From assembly GCA_021155905.1 (NCBI GenBank), contig JAJNBG010000018.1, positions 46,321 through 110,320 on the forward strand: 64,000 bases of DNA, written 5' to 3'. The stretch is from Bacteroidota bacterium. Lineage in GTDB: Bacteria; Bacteroidota; Bacteroidia; B-17B0; Aurantibacillaceae. How positions within the stretch are numbered: the stretch's first letter is position 1; every line of letters begins with the position of its first letter. The notes below the pieces were generated by a model. The model searched no databases. It had not been told where the DNA came from and worked only from the letters and a program-made list of their open reading frames with translations. The translations under genes and the position numbers were made by a program. This document shows positions 51,256 through 60,026 of the stretch, in pieces.

Positions 51256-52104
51256 TTACAAATCGAGCAGCGACGCTTTATTCTTAGCAACGTTGCCTGG
51301 TATTGCCCAAACATTTGCACTATATTTATAATTCCCGCATTCGGTTAAAAATTCTGTCACACTTGGAAAAGGGTGCTTTGTTTTTTCTGAGTATAAAACA
51401 TAACCTAGTTTTTCAAGTTTTTCTTTAAGACATATAGCATCTGAACCAGCCACAAATAAATTCAGGTTGGCAAATTCAACTAATATAATTGGTGCGTTTT
51501 TTTTGAAAAACTCTGTTGCTCCATCAATAAAAAAAGGTTCATGACCATCTATATCAATCTTAATAAAATCGATCTTCCCAATATTTTCTTTCTCTAAAAT
51601 ATCATCTAAACGTCGCAATTCAATTTCTTCATAATTGGAAGGTGGCGTTTTTGGTGTCCAGTGAAGAGATGCACTGGTATTGTCCATTCCTATCTTTAAT
51701 TTACAAGCTTTATCAGAAAGACCATATGGGAATATTTTAACGATATCAGAAAAATGATTGGCTTTTACATGCCATTCTACCTGGCTCCGGTAACCACTCA
51801 CTGGCTCAAATGCAAAAACAGCTCCTGTTTTTCCAACTTGCTTTGATAAAATATTTGTGAAATAACCAATATTCGCGCCTATATCTAAAATTCTCATGCC
51901 TGGTTTAACGATCGTTTTTACCAATTCAGTTGTTTCCGGTTCAAAGGTCTTTTCAACAGCAATTGTTCGATCAATGTATCTGTCTAAACACAATTTCCAT
52001 TTCAGTCCCTGTATGTCAAATTCATGCCATCCTGAAGTCGGAATTTTCTTTTTGAGCAAACGAGTAAAAAGACTATAAAATTTTAAAGCAATTCTTTTGA
52101 TCAT
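51256..52104 (-). CDS. FkbM-family methyltransferase (copy 3)
   Basis: 282 residues with SAM motif I L-D-I-G-A-N-I-G at 73-80, VFAFEPVSGYRSQVEWHV, and the signature KIDFIKIDIDGHEPFFIDGA near 170-188 (here I-D-G-H in place of the usual A-E-G-x-E). The C-terminal half ends with LVEFANLNLFVAGSD and LGYVLYSEKTKHPFPS. It sits directly after the exporter genes, consistent with a methyl cap or backbone methylation, which in Wzm/Wzt systems can also mark chain termination. Confidence 0.84.
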   Translation of the reverse strand: MIKRIALKFYSLFTRLLKKKIPTSGWHEFDIQGLKWKLCLDRYIDRTIAVEKTFEPETTELVKTIVKPGMRILDIGANIGYFTNILSKQVGKTGAVFAFEPVSGYRSQVEWHVKANHFSDIVKIFPYGLSDKACKLKIGMDNTSASLHWTPKTPPSNYEEIELRRLDDILEKENIGKIDFIKIDIDGHEPFFIDGATEFFKKNAPIILVEFANLNLFVAGSDAICLKEKLEKLGYVLYSEKTKHPFPSVTEFLTECGNYKYSANVWAIPGNVAKNKASLLDL

Positions 52105-52131
52105 AAAATATTTATTTGATTTATTAAAGCG

Positions 52132-53379
52132 TTATGTTGTTATGAATAAATTTTTCCAGTTTATGAATGGACTTATTTTACTTCTGATTGTATCTCCCGA
52201 ATAAGCTATGTTAATTTTATTGGAGGAATTTATATCGATTGGTATCCTGATACCTAATTCAGGAGTACACATTTTTACATTATAAATTCCTGCATGAATC
52301 CTTAATTCATAACTGACAGCAGCTAATAAATTAGAAGGGATAGTTGCTGTGGAAACATAATTTCCTGGCATTACAACCGGGATCTCTTCCAGATTTTCGT
52401 CATTAAAACTCCTGATCAAAATATTTTCATCGTTATCACAGAGATCAAAATACACTCTTAAACCGAGACACTGTTTCAAAACCCTATAATGGATTTCTAT
52501 TTGAAAGGATTCACCGTTATATAGCTGACTTCCTTCTACCTTGTTTTGCGTGATACAAATGTTTTCGAGTTTAAAATCAGGATCAGAAGGGAGATTATCG
52601 ATTAGTGCCTTTATTTCGTTATAGGAAGTATTGACAGAAGTAGTTTTTAAATAATTATCCGAAATATCCCTGCTTAAACCATCGGAATGAACTTTACCAT
52701 TATGGATCCAGACAATGCGTTTACATAATTGCTGAACAGCTTTCATGTTATGGCTTACAAATAAAACAGTTCTACCTTCATTTCTGCTGACATCCTCCAT
52801 CTTACCCATACATTTTTTCTGAAACTCAGCATCACCTACTGCCAATACCTCATCTATGATCAGAATCTCATTTTCCAGAAACGCAGCTACAGCAAATGCC
52901 AAACGCAATTGCATGCCGCTACTGTAATGTTTTAAGGGAGTATCAAGAAATTTTTCTACTCCTGCAAAATCAATAATAGCATCAAAATTCCTTTGAATCT
53001 CACTTCTCTTCATTCCTAAAATCGAACCGTTCAAAAAAATATTTTCCCGGCCGGATAATTCGGCATGAAAGCCAGTTCCTACTTCCAACAGACTCGCTAT
53101 CCTTCCCCGTGAAATTATTTTACCCGAAGTAGGAGGAGTAATTTTAGATAGTATCTTCAATAAGGTTGATTTTCCGGCACCATTTTTACCGATGATACCA
53201 ATACTTTCTCCTGAATTAACATTGAAACTAACATCGCTTAATGCAAAAAAGTCTTCTGTGCTGGAAGTTCCTCTCTTAAAAACAGATGCCAAGGAATCTC
53301 TCAAACTTAAATAAGGTTGATTTTCGTGATGAATACGAAACTTTTTTGATATGTTTTGGATTTCAAGAACCGGTTTCAT
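52132..53379 (-). CDS. wzt: ABC transporter ATPase Wzt with C-terminal glycan-binding domain
   Basis: Energises export of a completed polysaccharide from the cytoplasm. 415 residues: ABC domain (1-235) with Walker A GIIGKNGAGKST, IASLLEVGTGFHAELSGRENIF, the signature YSSGMQLRLAFAVA and Walker B EILIIDEVLAVGD. The C-terminal domain (about 260-415, FKLENICITQNKVEG, IEIHYRVLKQCLGLRVYFDL, ELRIHAGIYNV) resembles the Wzt carbohydrate-binding beta-sandwich. Presence of that domain points to a modified, chain-length-controlled O-polysaccharide. 1 bp separates it from wzm. Confidence 0.92.
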   Translation of the reverse strand: MKPVLEIQNISKKFRIHHENQPYLSLRDSLASVFKRGTSSTEDFFALSDVSFNVNSGESIGIIGKNGAGKSTLLKILSKITPPTSGKIISRGRIASLLEVGTGFHAELSGRENIFLNGSILGMKRSEIQRNFDAIIDFAGVEKFLDTPLKHYSSGMQLRLAFAVAAFLENEILIIDEVLAVGDAEFQKKCMGKMEDVSRNEGRTVLFVSHNMKAVQQLCKRIVWIHNGKVHSDGLSRDISDNYLKTTSVNTSYNEIKALIDNLPSDPDFKLENICITQNKVEGSQLYNGESFQIEIHYRVLKQCLGLRVYFDLCDNDENILIRSFNDENLEEIPVVMPGNYVSTATIPSNLLAAVSYELRIHAGIYNVKMCTPELGIRIPIDINSSNKINIAYSGDTIRSKISPFINWKNLFITT

Positions 53380-53380
53380 A

Positions 53381-54199
53381 CTAAGCTAAATCTGCAAAAT
53401 AATTTTCTGTTTTTCTAAAATAATACAAGCCTATGATAAAACATAAGACAGATGACAGAAGACTGATCAGTACCAGATTTAACTGAACCGGGCTATCAAC
53501 AATACCTAGTCTGAATAAAGTAATTGCAGAATACATAGGGTTTAAAGCAACTATGTACCGTATCCATTGGTTTGTTAAAATAGATACGGGATAAATAACA
53601 GGTGTGACAAATAAAAGGGCTTGGATTAAAAAAGGAATAACATATCTGAAATCCCTGTATTTGATATTTAATGCTGCCAGTAAAGTTCCCATACCAAATG
53701 TTGATATGCTCGTAATAATGAGCCCTAATGGCACATATACTAAAAACTTCAAAATACTGAAAGAAACCTGGTAATATATGAGCATTCCAATAAAAATCAT
53801 AAAAGCAATCAGAAAATCAAACAACGAAACCAGAACAGAGGATATTGGAATAATCAATCGTGGAAAATAAATTTTTTTGATAATGTTGGCGTTTGAAATC
53901 ATACCATTCCCGGCTACGGTAACTCCTACTGAAAACACATTCCATAATATAAGCCCAGAAAAAACAAAAAGCGGGTATGGGATATTTTCAGAAGGGATAT
54001 TGAGTGCTTTCCCGAAAAATAAAGAAAAAATAACCATCATGAAAAACGGCTGAAGGATGACCCACGCAAAACCTAAAGCAGTTTGCTTGTACTTAACTTT
54101 TACATCACGCCAGGTAAAAAAATAAAATAACTCCTTATACTGCCATAACTCTCTTAATCCCAAACTAAACTTTTCTTTGGGCTTAATTTCGTACTCCAT
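53381..54199 (-). CDS. wzm: ABC transporter permease Wzm
   Basis: 272-residue integral membrane partner of Wzt, ABC-2 family. Conserved cytoplasmic N-terminus LRELWQYKELFYFFTWRDVKVKYKQTALGFAW, then about six transmembrane helices, with the usual PLFVFSGLILWNVFSVGV and RDFRYVIPFLIQALLFVTPVIYP. It is first in the long leftward glycan train. A -7 like box lies 21 bp upstream. It exports the polysaccharide made by the enzymes encoded downstream. Confidence 0.92.
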   Translation of the reverse strand: MEYEIKPKEKFSLGLRELWQYKELFYFFTWRDVKVKYKQTALGFAWVILQPFFMMVIFSLFFGKALNIPSENIPYPLFVFSGLILWNVFSVGVTVAGNGMISNANIIKKIYFPRLIIPISSVLVSLFDFLIAFMIFIGMLIYYQVSFSILKFLVYVPLGLIITSISTFGMGTLLAALNIKYRDFRYVIPFLIQALLFVTPVIYPVSILTNQWIRYIVALNPMYSAITLFRLGIVDSPVQLNLVLISLLSSVLCFIIGLYYFRKTENYFADLA

Positions 54200-54220
54200 A
54201 TTACATTTTTAATTTCAGAG

Positions 54221-54228
54221 TAAAAATA
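54221..54228 (-). promoter_or_regulatory. -7 like box of the wzm glycan operon
   Basis: Minus-strand TATTTTTA, 21 bp upstream of the wzm ATG, preceded by an AT-rich spacer without a clear TTG. A plus-strand TAAATTTA begins 1 bp away at 54230. Confidence 0.35.
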
Positions 54229-54252
54229 GTAAATTTAAGGCAGGAAATCAGC

Positions 54253-54260
54253 TATTTTTA
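54253..54260 (+). promoter_or_regulatory. -7 like box of the PKD/T9SS protein gene
   Basis: Plus-strand TATTTTTA 23 bp before the ATG at 54284; the same octamer precedes several other starts here. Confidence 0.3.
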
Positions 54261-54283
54261 GAATAAATAAAAAAACAGATTAA

Positions 54284-57200
54284 ATGAAATTTAATAGCAT
54301 AATAATTTTAGCCTCTTTTTTTATTTCCTCAAATTTAAGATCACAAAGCGGTTTTTTACCTTCTGATCTTGCCGGTTTATCACTTTGGTTAACAGGAGAT
54401 AGTGTCAGCTTATCTTCCGGGAACAACATTGACACATGTTACGATCTTTCTCCCAATCTTAATCATGCGAAACAATCCATAATAAATGCTCAGCCTAAAA
54501 AAATCACATCCGCTTTAAATGGGCATCATGTGATGCGGTTTGATACATTGGATGATTTCGTGGACGATTATATTAAATTTAATAGCATAAACGATATAAG
54601 AACTGTTTTTTGGGTGATCAGGGAAGATACTAATGCCTCTTCTAAATACAGGTCGCTACTGGGGCACACAGGTAATTTTGATTTTATTCGAGGTGATAAT
54701 AAAGAGTTATGGAACTCTGCATATACAAATACTGCTATAAAAACTGGCCAAACAAAATTGAACTTTGCTTCGATCAATGGTACATCTACCTTACTTCCTA
54801 AAAATTATGCCATCCTCTCCCTCGTTTCCACGGGCGTTGTTTCAGCTGATAATTTTAGTAGCGACAGGGGTATTTCGGGAAGATATTGGTACGGGGACCT
54901 TGCAGAACTGGTGATTTATAACCAGGCACTTACGCCGGCCCAAACTATCCAGGTCGAACAATATTTAAACAACAAATACGCGCCACCAATTAGTTTACCT
55001 GGGAATATTTCAATACTCAATTCGTTGTGTGACACTACTCTTGTTCCAAGCGGATCGTTTAAAAATTATCAATGGTCAACCGGAGCAACCACACCAACTA
55101 TTTCTGTAGCTACAAGTGGCAAATACTGGGTTACAGCAACTAATATTTTCGGGAAAGTATCAGCCGATACCATTTATGTTACATACCCGCCTATACACAC
55201 CATTTCTAATTCTGTATTTTGTGCAGGAGACAGTTTGCAATGGGACACTCAACTTCCATCATCGGACTTTACGTTTTTATGGCAGGATGGTATAACAACC
55301 GATTCTGTTTATCAGATCAAACAGGCTGGTAAGTATTATGTAAAGATCAATGACCTTTTTGGCTGCTCTGTCACATTGGATACCGTTAAAATTACGATCG
55401 ATAATTTCCCGGTAACTACTTCTTTAGGTCCGGATGCATCATTATGTGCCGGCAATTTTATTACATTGACTAATGGAACGAGCCCGTCATTAACTTATAC
55501 CTGGAGCACAAGTTCCAATAATGATTCTCTATTAATTGATACAACCGGACAATATTCTGTGGTTGTTACCAATACTAATAATTGTGTGGCAAGAGACACC
55601 ATTATTATCACGATTAATGGTCAGGCCCCTGTTGCCAATTATAGCAATAGTATTGGTTGTCAAAATACAGTGGTAAGCTTTACAAACTTATCGGTACCTC
55701 CATCAGGAAATACATTTACCTCCACGACATGGAGTTTTGGAGATCCGCTTTCCGGATCAGCGAATAGTTCAACCTCTTCAAATCCAATTCATACCTTCTC
55801 AGCTACCGGCACATACACAGTTCTTCTAAATGTCATTACTGATGTTGGTTGCACACAAACAATCAGAAAAACCATTAATATTTTCCCCACACCAACAACC
55901 AGTTTCTCAATTGGCAATTCCTGCCAAAATGATAATACTGCTTTTTCTAATCTAAGCACGAGTATTGCCGGTTATTCTATTACTTCGCTGAATTGGAATT
56001 TTGGTGATACAGGAAGCCCTGCTAACACTTCAACTCTCCCAAACCCTACGCATACTTTTACTAATCAAACCACATATACAGTATCCCTAACCGCTACCAA
56101 TAATGCCGGCTGTTCTTCTATACTAAGTAATACTATTGCCGTCAAACCCCAGGTAAAAGCCGATTTTACTTACAGCACGCCTTGTACCAATACCACTACT
56201 ATTTTCCAGGATAATTCCATTGCGTCTTCAACATTAGCCACTTCCCGCTCATGGAATTTTGGCGGCCCACCCTTTTCGGGCTTAACGGTTCCTAAAACTT
56301 ATACTGCAACAGGCCCATATAATGTCTCGTTAACGGTGACTGTGAATGGATGCACATCAACCATTAATAAGATCATCACTATATTTTCTCCACCGCTGGT
56401 GAGTTTTACAATACCGGACTTTTGTTCAAAAGATACCATTACTGCCATTAATACATCAGTTGCACAAAGCGGTGCTATTTCTTCTTATAACTGGAGAGTT
56501 AATAACAATTCTTTTTCATCGGTTCAAAATCCTACATTAAGCTTAGCCACGGCCGGAAATTATCCTGTCAGGCTTACGGTTGCCAATTCATTTGGCTGTA
56601 AAGATTCTTTGACAAAAACATTCACCGTTAATCCTTTACCGGTTGTTGATTTTACGACTAACCCTGCTAATTACTACTACATTAATGAACCAATTGGATT
56701 TATTCCTTCCTTTACCAATGCGGCGTCCTATGTCTGGAACGTAGCCGGTGTCACAACTTCAACCCTGCAAAACCCTTCTGTTACTCTTAATTCAGAAGGC
56801 ACTTATACTGTTTCCTTGATTTTACAAGCCCAGCAGGGGTGTAAAAATTCAAAAACAAAGACACTCCTGGTTTCAAAGCGTTACCTGGATCTTGCTATTT
56901 TGAATGTCACTACTGTTAAGGATGATGATGGCTTTATGACGGTTGTCGCAGATATTGCAAATTACGGAACAGTTCCGGCTACAACCATGAATTTACAATA
57001 CCAGATAAGTGATGGAGGGAATAATAAAGAAAGCTGGACAGGAGTCTTAAATCCTAATTCCTACTTTTCCTATACGTTTAATTCGAAAAGCGCCTCCCAG
57101 GAAAATAGTTCCAATAATATTACCTGTGTGGCTATCAAAAAAGTGAATGGCATAGATGATGGGAACCAAAACAACAATGATTTATGCAGCGCGTTATACT

Positions 57201-57469
57201 ATGATGAAATTTCTGTCTCAAACCCTTTTCCAAACCCGACTGCAGAAAACCTCACCTTGCCTGTTATTCTTAATAAAGACATAGACTTTACATTGTCTAT
57301 TTATACTTCCACCGGACAAATTCTGTTTGAAGAAACTACTCAAAAAGGATTGATGGGATTGAACCTTGTTTCTATACCCACGTCTTCTTACGCCTGGGGC
57401 TGTTATATTATAAAAGTAGTAGTTGACGATAAACTCTTCATCAAAAAATTTATTAAAGTAAATAATTAA
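54284..57469 (+). CDS. T9SS-secreted PKD-repeat surface protein
   Basis: 1061-residue exported protein. Signal peptide MKFNSIIILASFFISSNLRSQS, a LamG/concanavalin-like domain (about 25-235, SGLSLWLTGDSVSL-type start, YWYGDLAELVIYNQALT), then Ig/PKD-like repeats. Several carry the PKD core W-x-F-G-D: TWSFGDPLSGS, NWNFGDTGSP, SWNFGGPPF, followed by H-T-F and T-Y-T-V. The C-terminal 75 residues (FPNPTAENLTLPV, FTLSIYTSTGQILFEE, IPTSSYAWGCYIIKVV, KKFIKVNN) form a type A sorting domain for the type IX secretion system. Likely a surface or secreted adhesin-like protein with no catalytic domain. Divergent from wzm. Confidence 0.88.
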   Translation: MKFNSIIILASFFISSNLRSQSGFLPSDLAGLSLWLTGDSVSLSSGNNIDTCYDLSPNLNHAKQSIINAQPKKITSALNGHHVMRFDTLDDFVDDYIKFNSINDIRTVFWVIREDTNASSKYRSLLGHTGNFDFIRGDNKELWNSAYTNTAIKTGQTKLNFASINGTSTLLPKNYAILSLVSTGVVSADNFSSDRGISGRYWYGDLAELVIYNQALTPAQTIQVEQYLNNKYAPPISLPGNISILNSLCDTTLVPSGSFKNYQWSTGATTPTISVATSGKYWVTATNIFGKVSADTIYVTYPPIHTISNSVFCAGDSLQWDTQLPSSDFTFLWQDGITTDSVYQIKQAGKYYVKINDLFGCSVTLDTVKITIDNFPVTTSLGPDASLCAGNFITLTNGTSPSLTYTWSTSSNNDSLLIDTTGQYSVVVTNTNNCVARDTIIITINGQAPVANYSNSIGCQNTVVSFTNLSVPPSGNTFTSTTWSFGDPLSGSANSSTSSNPIHTFSATGTYTVLLNVITDVGCTQTIRKTINIFPTPTTSFSIGNSCQNDNTAFSNLSTSIAGYSITSLNWNFGDTGSPANTSTLPNPTHTFTNQTTYTVSLTATNNAGCSSILSNTIAVKPQVKADFTYSTPCTNTTTIFQDNSIASSTLATSRSWNFGGPPFSGLTVPKTYTATGPYNVSLTVTVNGCTSTINKIITIFSPPLVSFTIPDFCSKDTITAINTSVAQSGAISSYNWRVNNNSFSSVQNPTLSLATAGNYPVRLTVANSFGCKDSLTKTFTVNPLPVVDFTTNPANYYYINEPIGFIPSFTNAASYVWNVAGVTTSTLQNPSVTLNSEGTYTVSLILQAQQGCKNSKTKTLLVSKRYLDLAILNVTTVKDDDGFMTVVADIANYGTVPATTMNLQYQISDGGNNKESWTGVLNPNSYFSYTFNSKSASQENSSNNITCVAIKKVNGIDDGNQNNNDLCSALYYDEISVSNPFPNPTAENLTLPVILNKDIDFTLSIYTSTGQILFEETTQKGLMGLNLVSIPTSSYAWGCYIIKVVVDDKLFIKKFIKVNN

Positions 57470-57502
57470 TCTTCTATTGTTGCTGTTTAATTCACCACGT
57501 TC

Positions 57503-58111
57503 ATGAAACTGATTTTCTCGACTCACAATCAAAATAAATTGAAAGAGGTCAGAAGCCTGATCCCCGCCAACATCCAATTAATGAGTCTTGATGAGCTCAA
57601 CTTTAAAAATGAAATTGAAGAGACCGAGACAACCATCGAAGGAAATGCATTGTTAAAAGCAAGAACTATTTATAAGCATACGGGTATTAATTGTTTTTCG
57701 GACGACAGCGGATTATTAGTGGATGATTTAAATGGTGCGCCCGGCGTTTATTCTGCAAGATTCGCAGGAGAACAAAAAAATGATCAGGATAATATCGATA
57801 AGTTATTGAACGAGCTTCGGAATAGCAAAAACAGGGCAGCTCATTTTAAAACTGTCATGGCTCTTGTATTGGAAGGAAAAGAATATGTGTTTGAAGGGAT
57901 TATACATGGAAAAATAACTACGGAAAAACAAGGATCAAATGGATTTGGTTACGATCCTGTTTTTATGCCTGAGGGTTATAACCAAACCTTTGCCCAAATG
58001 GATCCGGAAACTAAAAATTCAATCTCTCACCGGGGAATTGCTTTAAAAAAACTGGTTGATTTTTTAGTAACATCCTCCGTCCTGCGGACACCTCCTTCAA
58101 AGGAGGAATAA
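57503..58111 (+). CDS. rdgB: Non-canonical purine NTP pyrophosphatase (RdgB/HAM1)
   Basis: Hydrolyses dITP, XTP and similar nucleotides to monophosphates, keeping damaged purines out of nucleic acids. 202 residues with family blocks MKLIFSTHNQNKLKEV, ETTIEGNALLKART, CFSDDSGLLVDDLNGAPGVYSARFAG, GKITTEKQGSNGFGYDPVF, and the C-terminal ISHRGIALKKLV. The last 12 residues (SSVLRTPPSKEE) are not a family feature and are read from a short GC-rich repeat. The gene converges with the second asnB. Confidence 0.94.
   Translation: MKLIFSTHNQNKLKEVRSLIPANIQLMSLDELNFKNEIEETETTIEGNALLKARTIYKHTGINCFSDDSGLLVDDLNGAPGVYSARFAGEQKNDQDNIDKLLNELRNSKNRAAHFKTVMALVLEGKEYVFEGIIHGKITTEKQGSNGFGYDPVFMPEGYNQTFAQMDPETKNSISHRGIALKKLVDFLVTSSVLRTPPSKEE
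58071..58108 (+). repeat. GC-rich double-hairpin repeat at the rdgB 3' end
   Basis: Two hairpins: GTCC-TGC-GGAC (58079-58089) and CCTCCT-TCAA-AGGAGG (58091-58106). I recognise the tandem CCTCCTTCAAAGGAGG type as an intergenic element common in Bacteroidota genomes. Here it overlaps the last rdgB codons and sits between convergent genes, so it may double as a terminator, though no long T-run follows. Confidence 0.6.
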
Positions 58112-58118
58112 GAAAATA

Positions 58119-60020
58119 TTACATATGCTTTTCATACCACATCTGGAACATCAATACGTACCATAATTTTTGGGCCAGCTCTTTTTTGCCTGAATAAAAA
58201 TCACGTTTCAATTTCTGAATAAAATCGACCTTGAAAATTCCCTGTTGCTCAATTTTAGGTTCGTTCAAATAATAAAGTACTTTTTCCTTAAGATCGTTTG
58301 TTAACCAATTGTCAATTGGGATCGCAAAACCCTGTTTCGGCCTGTCCATTAATGTTTTTGGCAAATACTGATGGGTGATTTCTTTAAGAATGTGTTTTTT
58401 ACTGCCTTTATAATATTTAAAATCATCTGGTAATTGTGCTGCCCATTCGATAATACGATGATCCAAAAACGGCTCCCGGCCTTCCAAACTTGCAGACATA
58501 GATGCGCGATCTACTTTTTGCAAAATATCATCCAGCAAATAAGTCTGGTAATCAATGGCCATCATATAGGCTAAGGGAGAATAAAACGATTGTTTCAGAT
58601 CCTCATTTAAATAATAGGTCTCAAGGTTATTAAACGGAAACGCCATTATCTTTTTTAATTGATCATCAGTGTATTGCCTGCTTAAATTGAGCATCAAATT
58701 TTTTGGCGACGGATCTTTCAGTAAACCTTTTAATTTTTCGTAACGGTTCGAAAAATTATATTTATTTTTTAAAACGGGAATTTTTTCAGCGGGGATCGCA
58801 TTCATGGAGCCCACCGTCATGGCTCTTAAAAAAGACGGAATATGATTTAATTTTTTGCCATAACGCATCAGGTAATCGTATCGGTTATAACCCGCAAATA
58901 TCTCATCTCCGGCGTCAGCACTCAAAGCCACGGTTACCTGTTTCCTTGCCATTCTACACACCATGGTTGTAGGTATGGCGCTGCTATCAGCAAATGGTTC
59001 ATCGTAATAGTGCGGCAAGTCATCAATTAATTCAAGGGCTTCTTTTTGCGTACAGGTGTATTCATAATGTTCAGTCCCCAAATGTTTTGCTACATCTTTG
59101 GCGTATTCTGCTTCATTTAAACCTATATCAGGAACACCTATGGTAAAAGTTTTTAATTTTTCACTCCGGTCCTTTTGCAAAATGGCGGTCAATAACGAAC
59201 TATCATATCCGCCACTTAGAAATACGCCAACAGGAACGTCTGAAACCATCCGGTAATCAAAGGCCGATTTCAGAATTTTTTCAGTCTCTACTTTCGCTTC
59301 TTCAAAAGAAATATCCAGTTTAGGCTTATTATAAGCATCATAAACATCCCAATATTTAGTCTGGCTTAATTCCTTTGTATTTAATTTTACAGATAGGTAA
59401 TGGCCCGGTTTAAGCTTAAAACAATCTTTATAAATACAGTAGGGAGTTGGCACATTTCCAAATTGCATAAAAGCAGCAACTGCATCGAGGTTAATCTCTT
59501 TTTTAAATTTTGGATGCTGGTCAAATGACTTTAATTCTGACGCAAATAAAAAAACACCCTTGTCCCAATAATAAAAAAAAGGTTTTACACCGGCCCGGTC
59601 TCTCACACAAGTTAGTTCCTCTTTTTCAGAATTATAAATAACGAAGGCGAACATACCAATAAACCGGTCGATGCATTTGATGCCCCATTCTGAAAACGCA
59701 TGCAGGATAACTTCTGTGTCAGAATGCCCTATAAACTGATGTCCGGAAACCTGAAGTTCTTTTTTGATTTCCAGGAAATTATAAATCTCTCCGTTGAAGG
59801 TAATGCAGAGATTCCCAAACTTCATAGGCTGCTTTCCTGTTTCAGACAAATCAATGATGGATAAACGCCTGTGTCCTAAACCAACGGAGTAAGCCTGATG
59901 CTCAACATATTCATACCCACTTCCGTCAGGCCCTCTGTGTATCAGGGCATCAGTCATTTTTTCCAGAATCTCTTTAGAAGAACTCTTTGTATAATCTATA
60001 AAGCCTGATATCCCACACAT
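58119..60020 (-). CDS. asnB: Asparagine synthase (glutamine-hydrolysing), second copy
   Basis: 633 residues, same two-domain build as the glycan-locus copy: nucleophile Cys2 (MCGISG), IHRGPDGSGYEY, and the PP-loop VFLSGGYDSSLLTAIL with ALSADAGDEIFAGYNRYDYL. Tyr occurs in place of the usual Leu/Ile/Val in the PP-loop. It lies outside the exporter-linked train, next to an RNA methyltransferase gene, so this copy could be the housekeeping asparagine synthetase; a sugar-amidating role is also possible. The stop is 8 bp from the rdgB stop. Confidence 0.84.
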   Translation of the reverse strand: MCGISGFIDYTKSSSKEILEKMTDALIHRGPDGSGYEYVEHQAYSVGLGHRRLSIIDLSETGKQPMKFGNLCITFNGEIYNFLEIKKELQVSGHQFIGHSDTEVILHAFSEWGIKCIDRFIGMFAFVIYNSEKEELTCVRDRAGVKPFFYYWDKGVFLFASELKSFDQHPKFKKEINLDAVAAFMQFGNVPTPYCIYKDCFKLKPGHYLSVKLNTKELSQTKYWDVYDAYNKPKLDISFEEAKVETEKILKSAFDYRMVSDVPVGVFLSGGYDSSLLTAILQKDRSEKLKTFTIGVPDIGLNEAEYAKDVAKHLGTEHYEYTCTQKEALELIDDLPHYYDEPFADSSAIPTTMVCRMARKQVTVALSADAGDEIFAGYNRYDYLMRYGKKLNHIPSFLRAMTVGSMNAIPAEKIPVLKNKYNFSNRYEKLKGLLKDPSPKNLMLNLSRQYTDDQLKKIMAFPFNNLETYYLNEDLKQSFYSPLAYMMAIDYQTYLLDDILQKVDRASMSASLEGREPFLDHRIIEWAAQLPDDFKYYKGSKKHILKEITHQYLPKTLMDRPKQGFAIPIDNWLTNDLKEKVLYYLNEPKIEQQGIFKVDFIQKLKRDFYSGKKELAQKLWYVLMFQMWYEKHM

Positions 60021-60026
60021 GCCGTA

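Noticed and set aside
57218..57577. 119-codon minus-strand frame spanning the PKD gene end and rdgB start
   Set aside because: Covers the conserved sorting domain and the RdgB N-terminus on the other strand; no family features.
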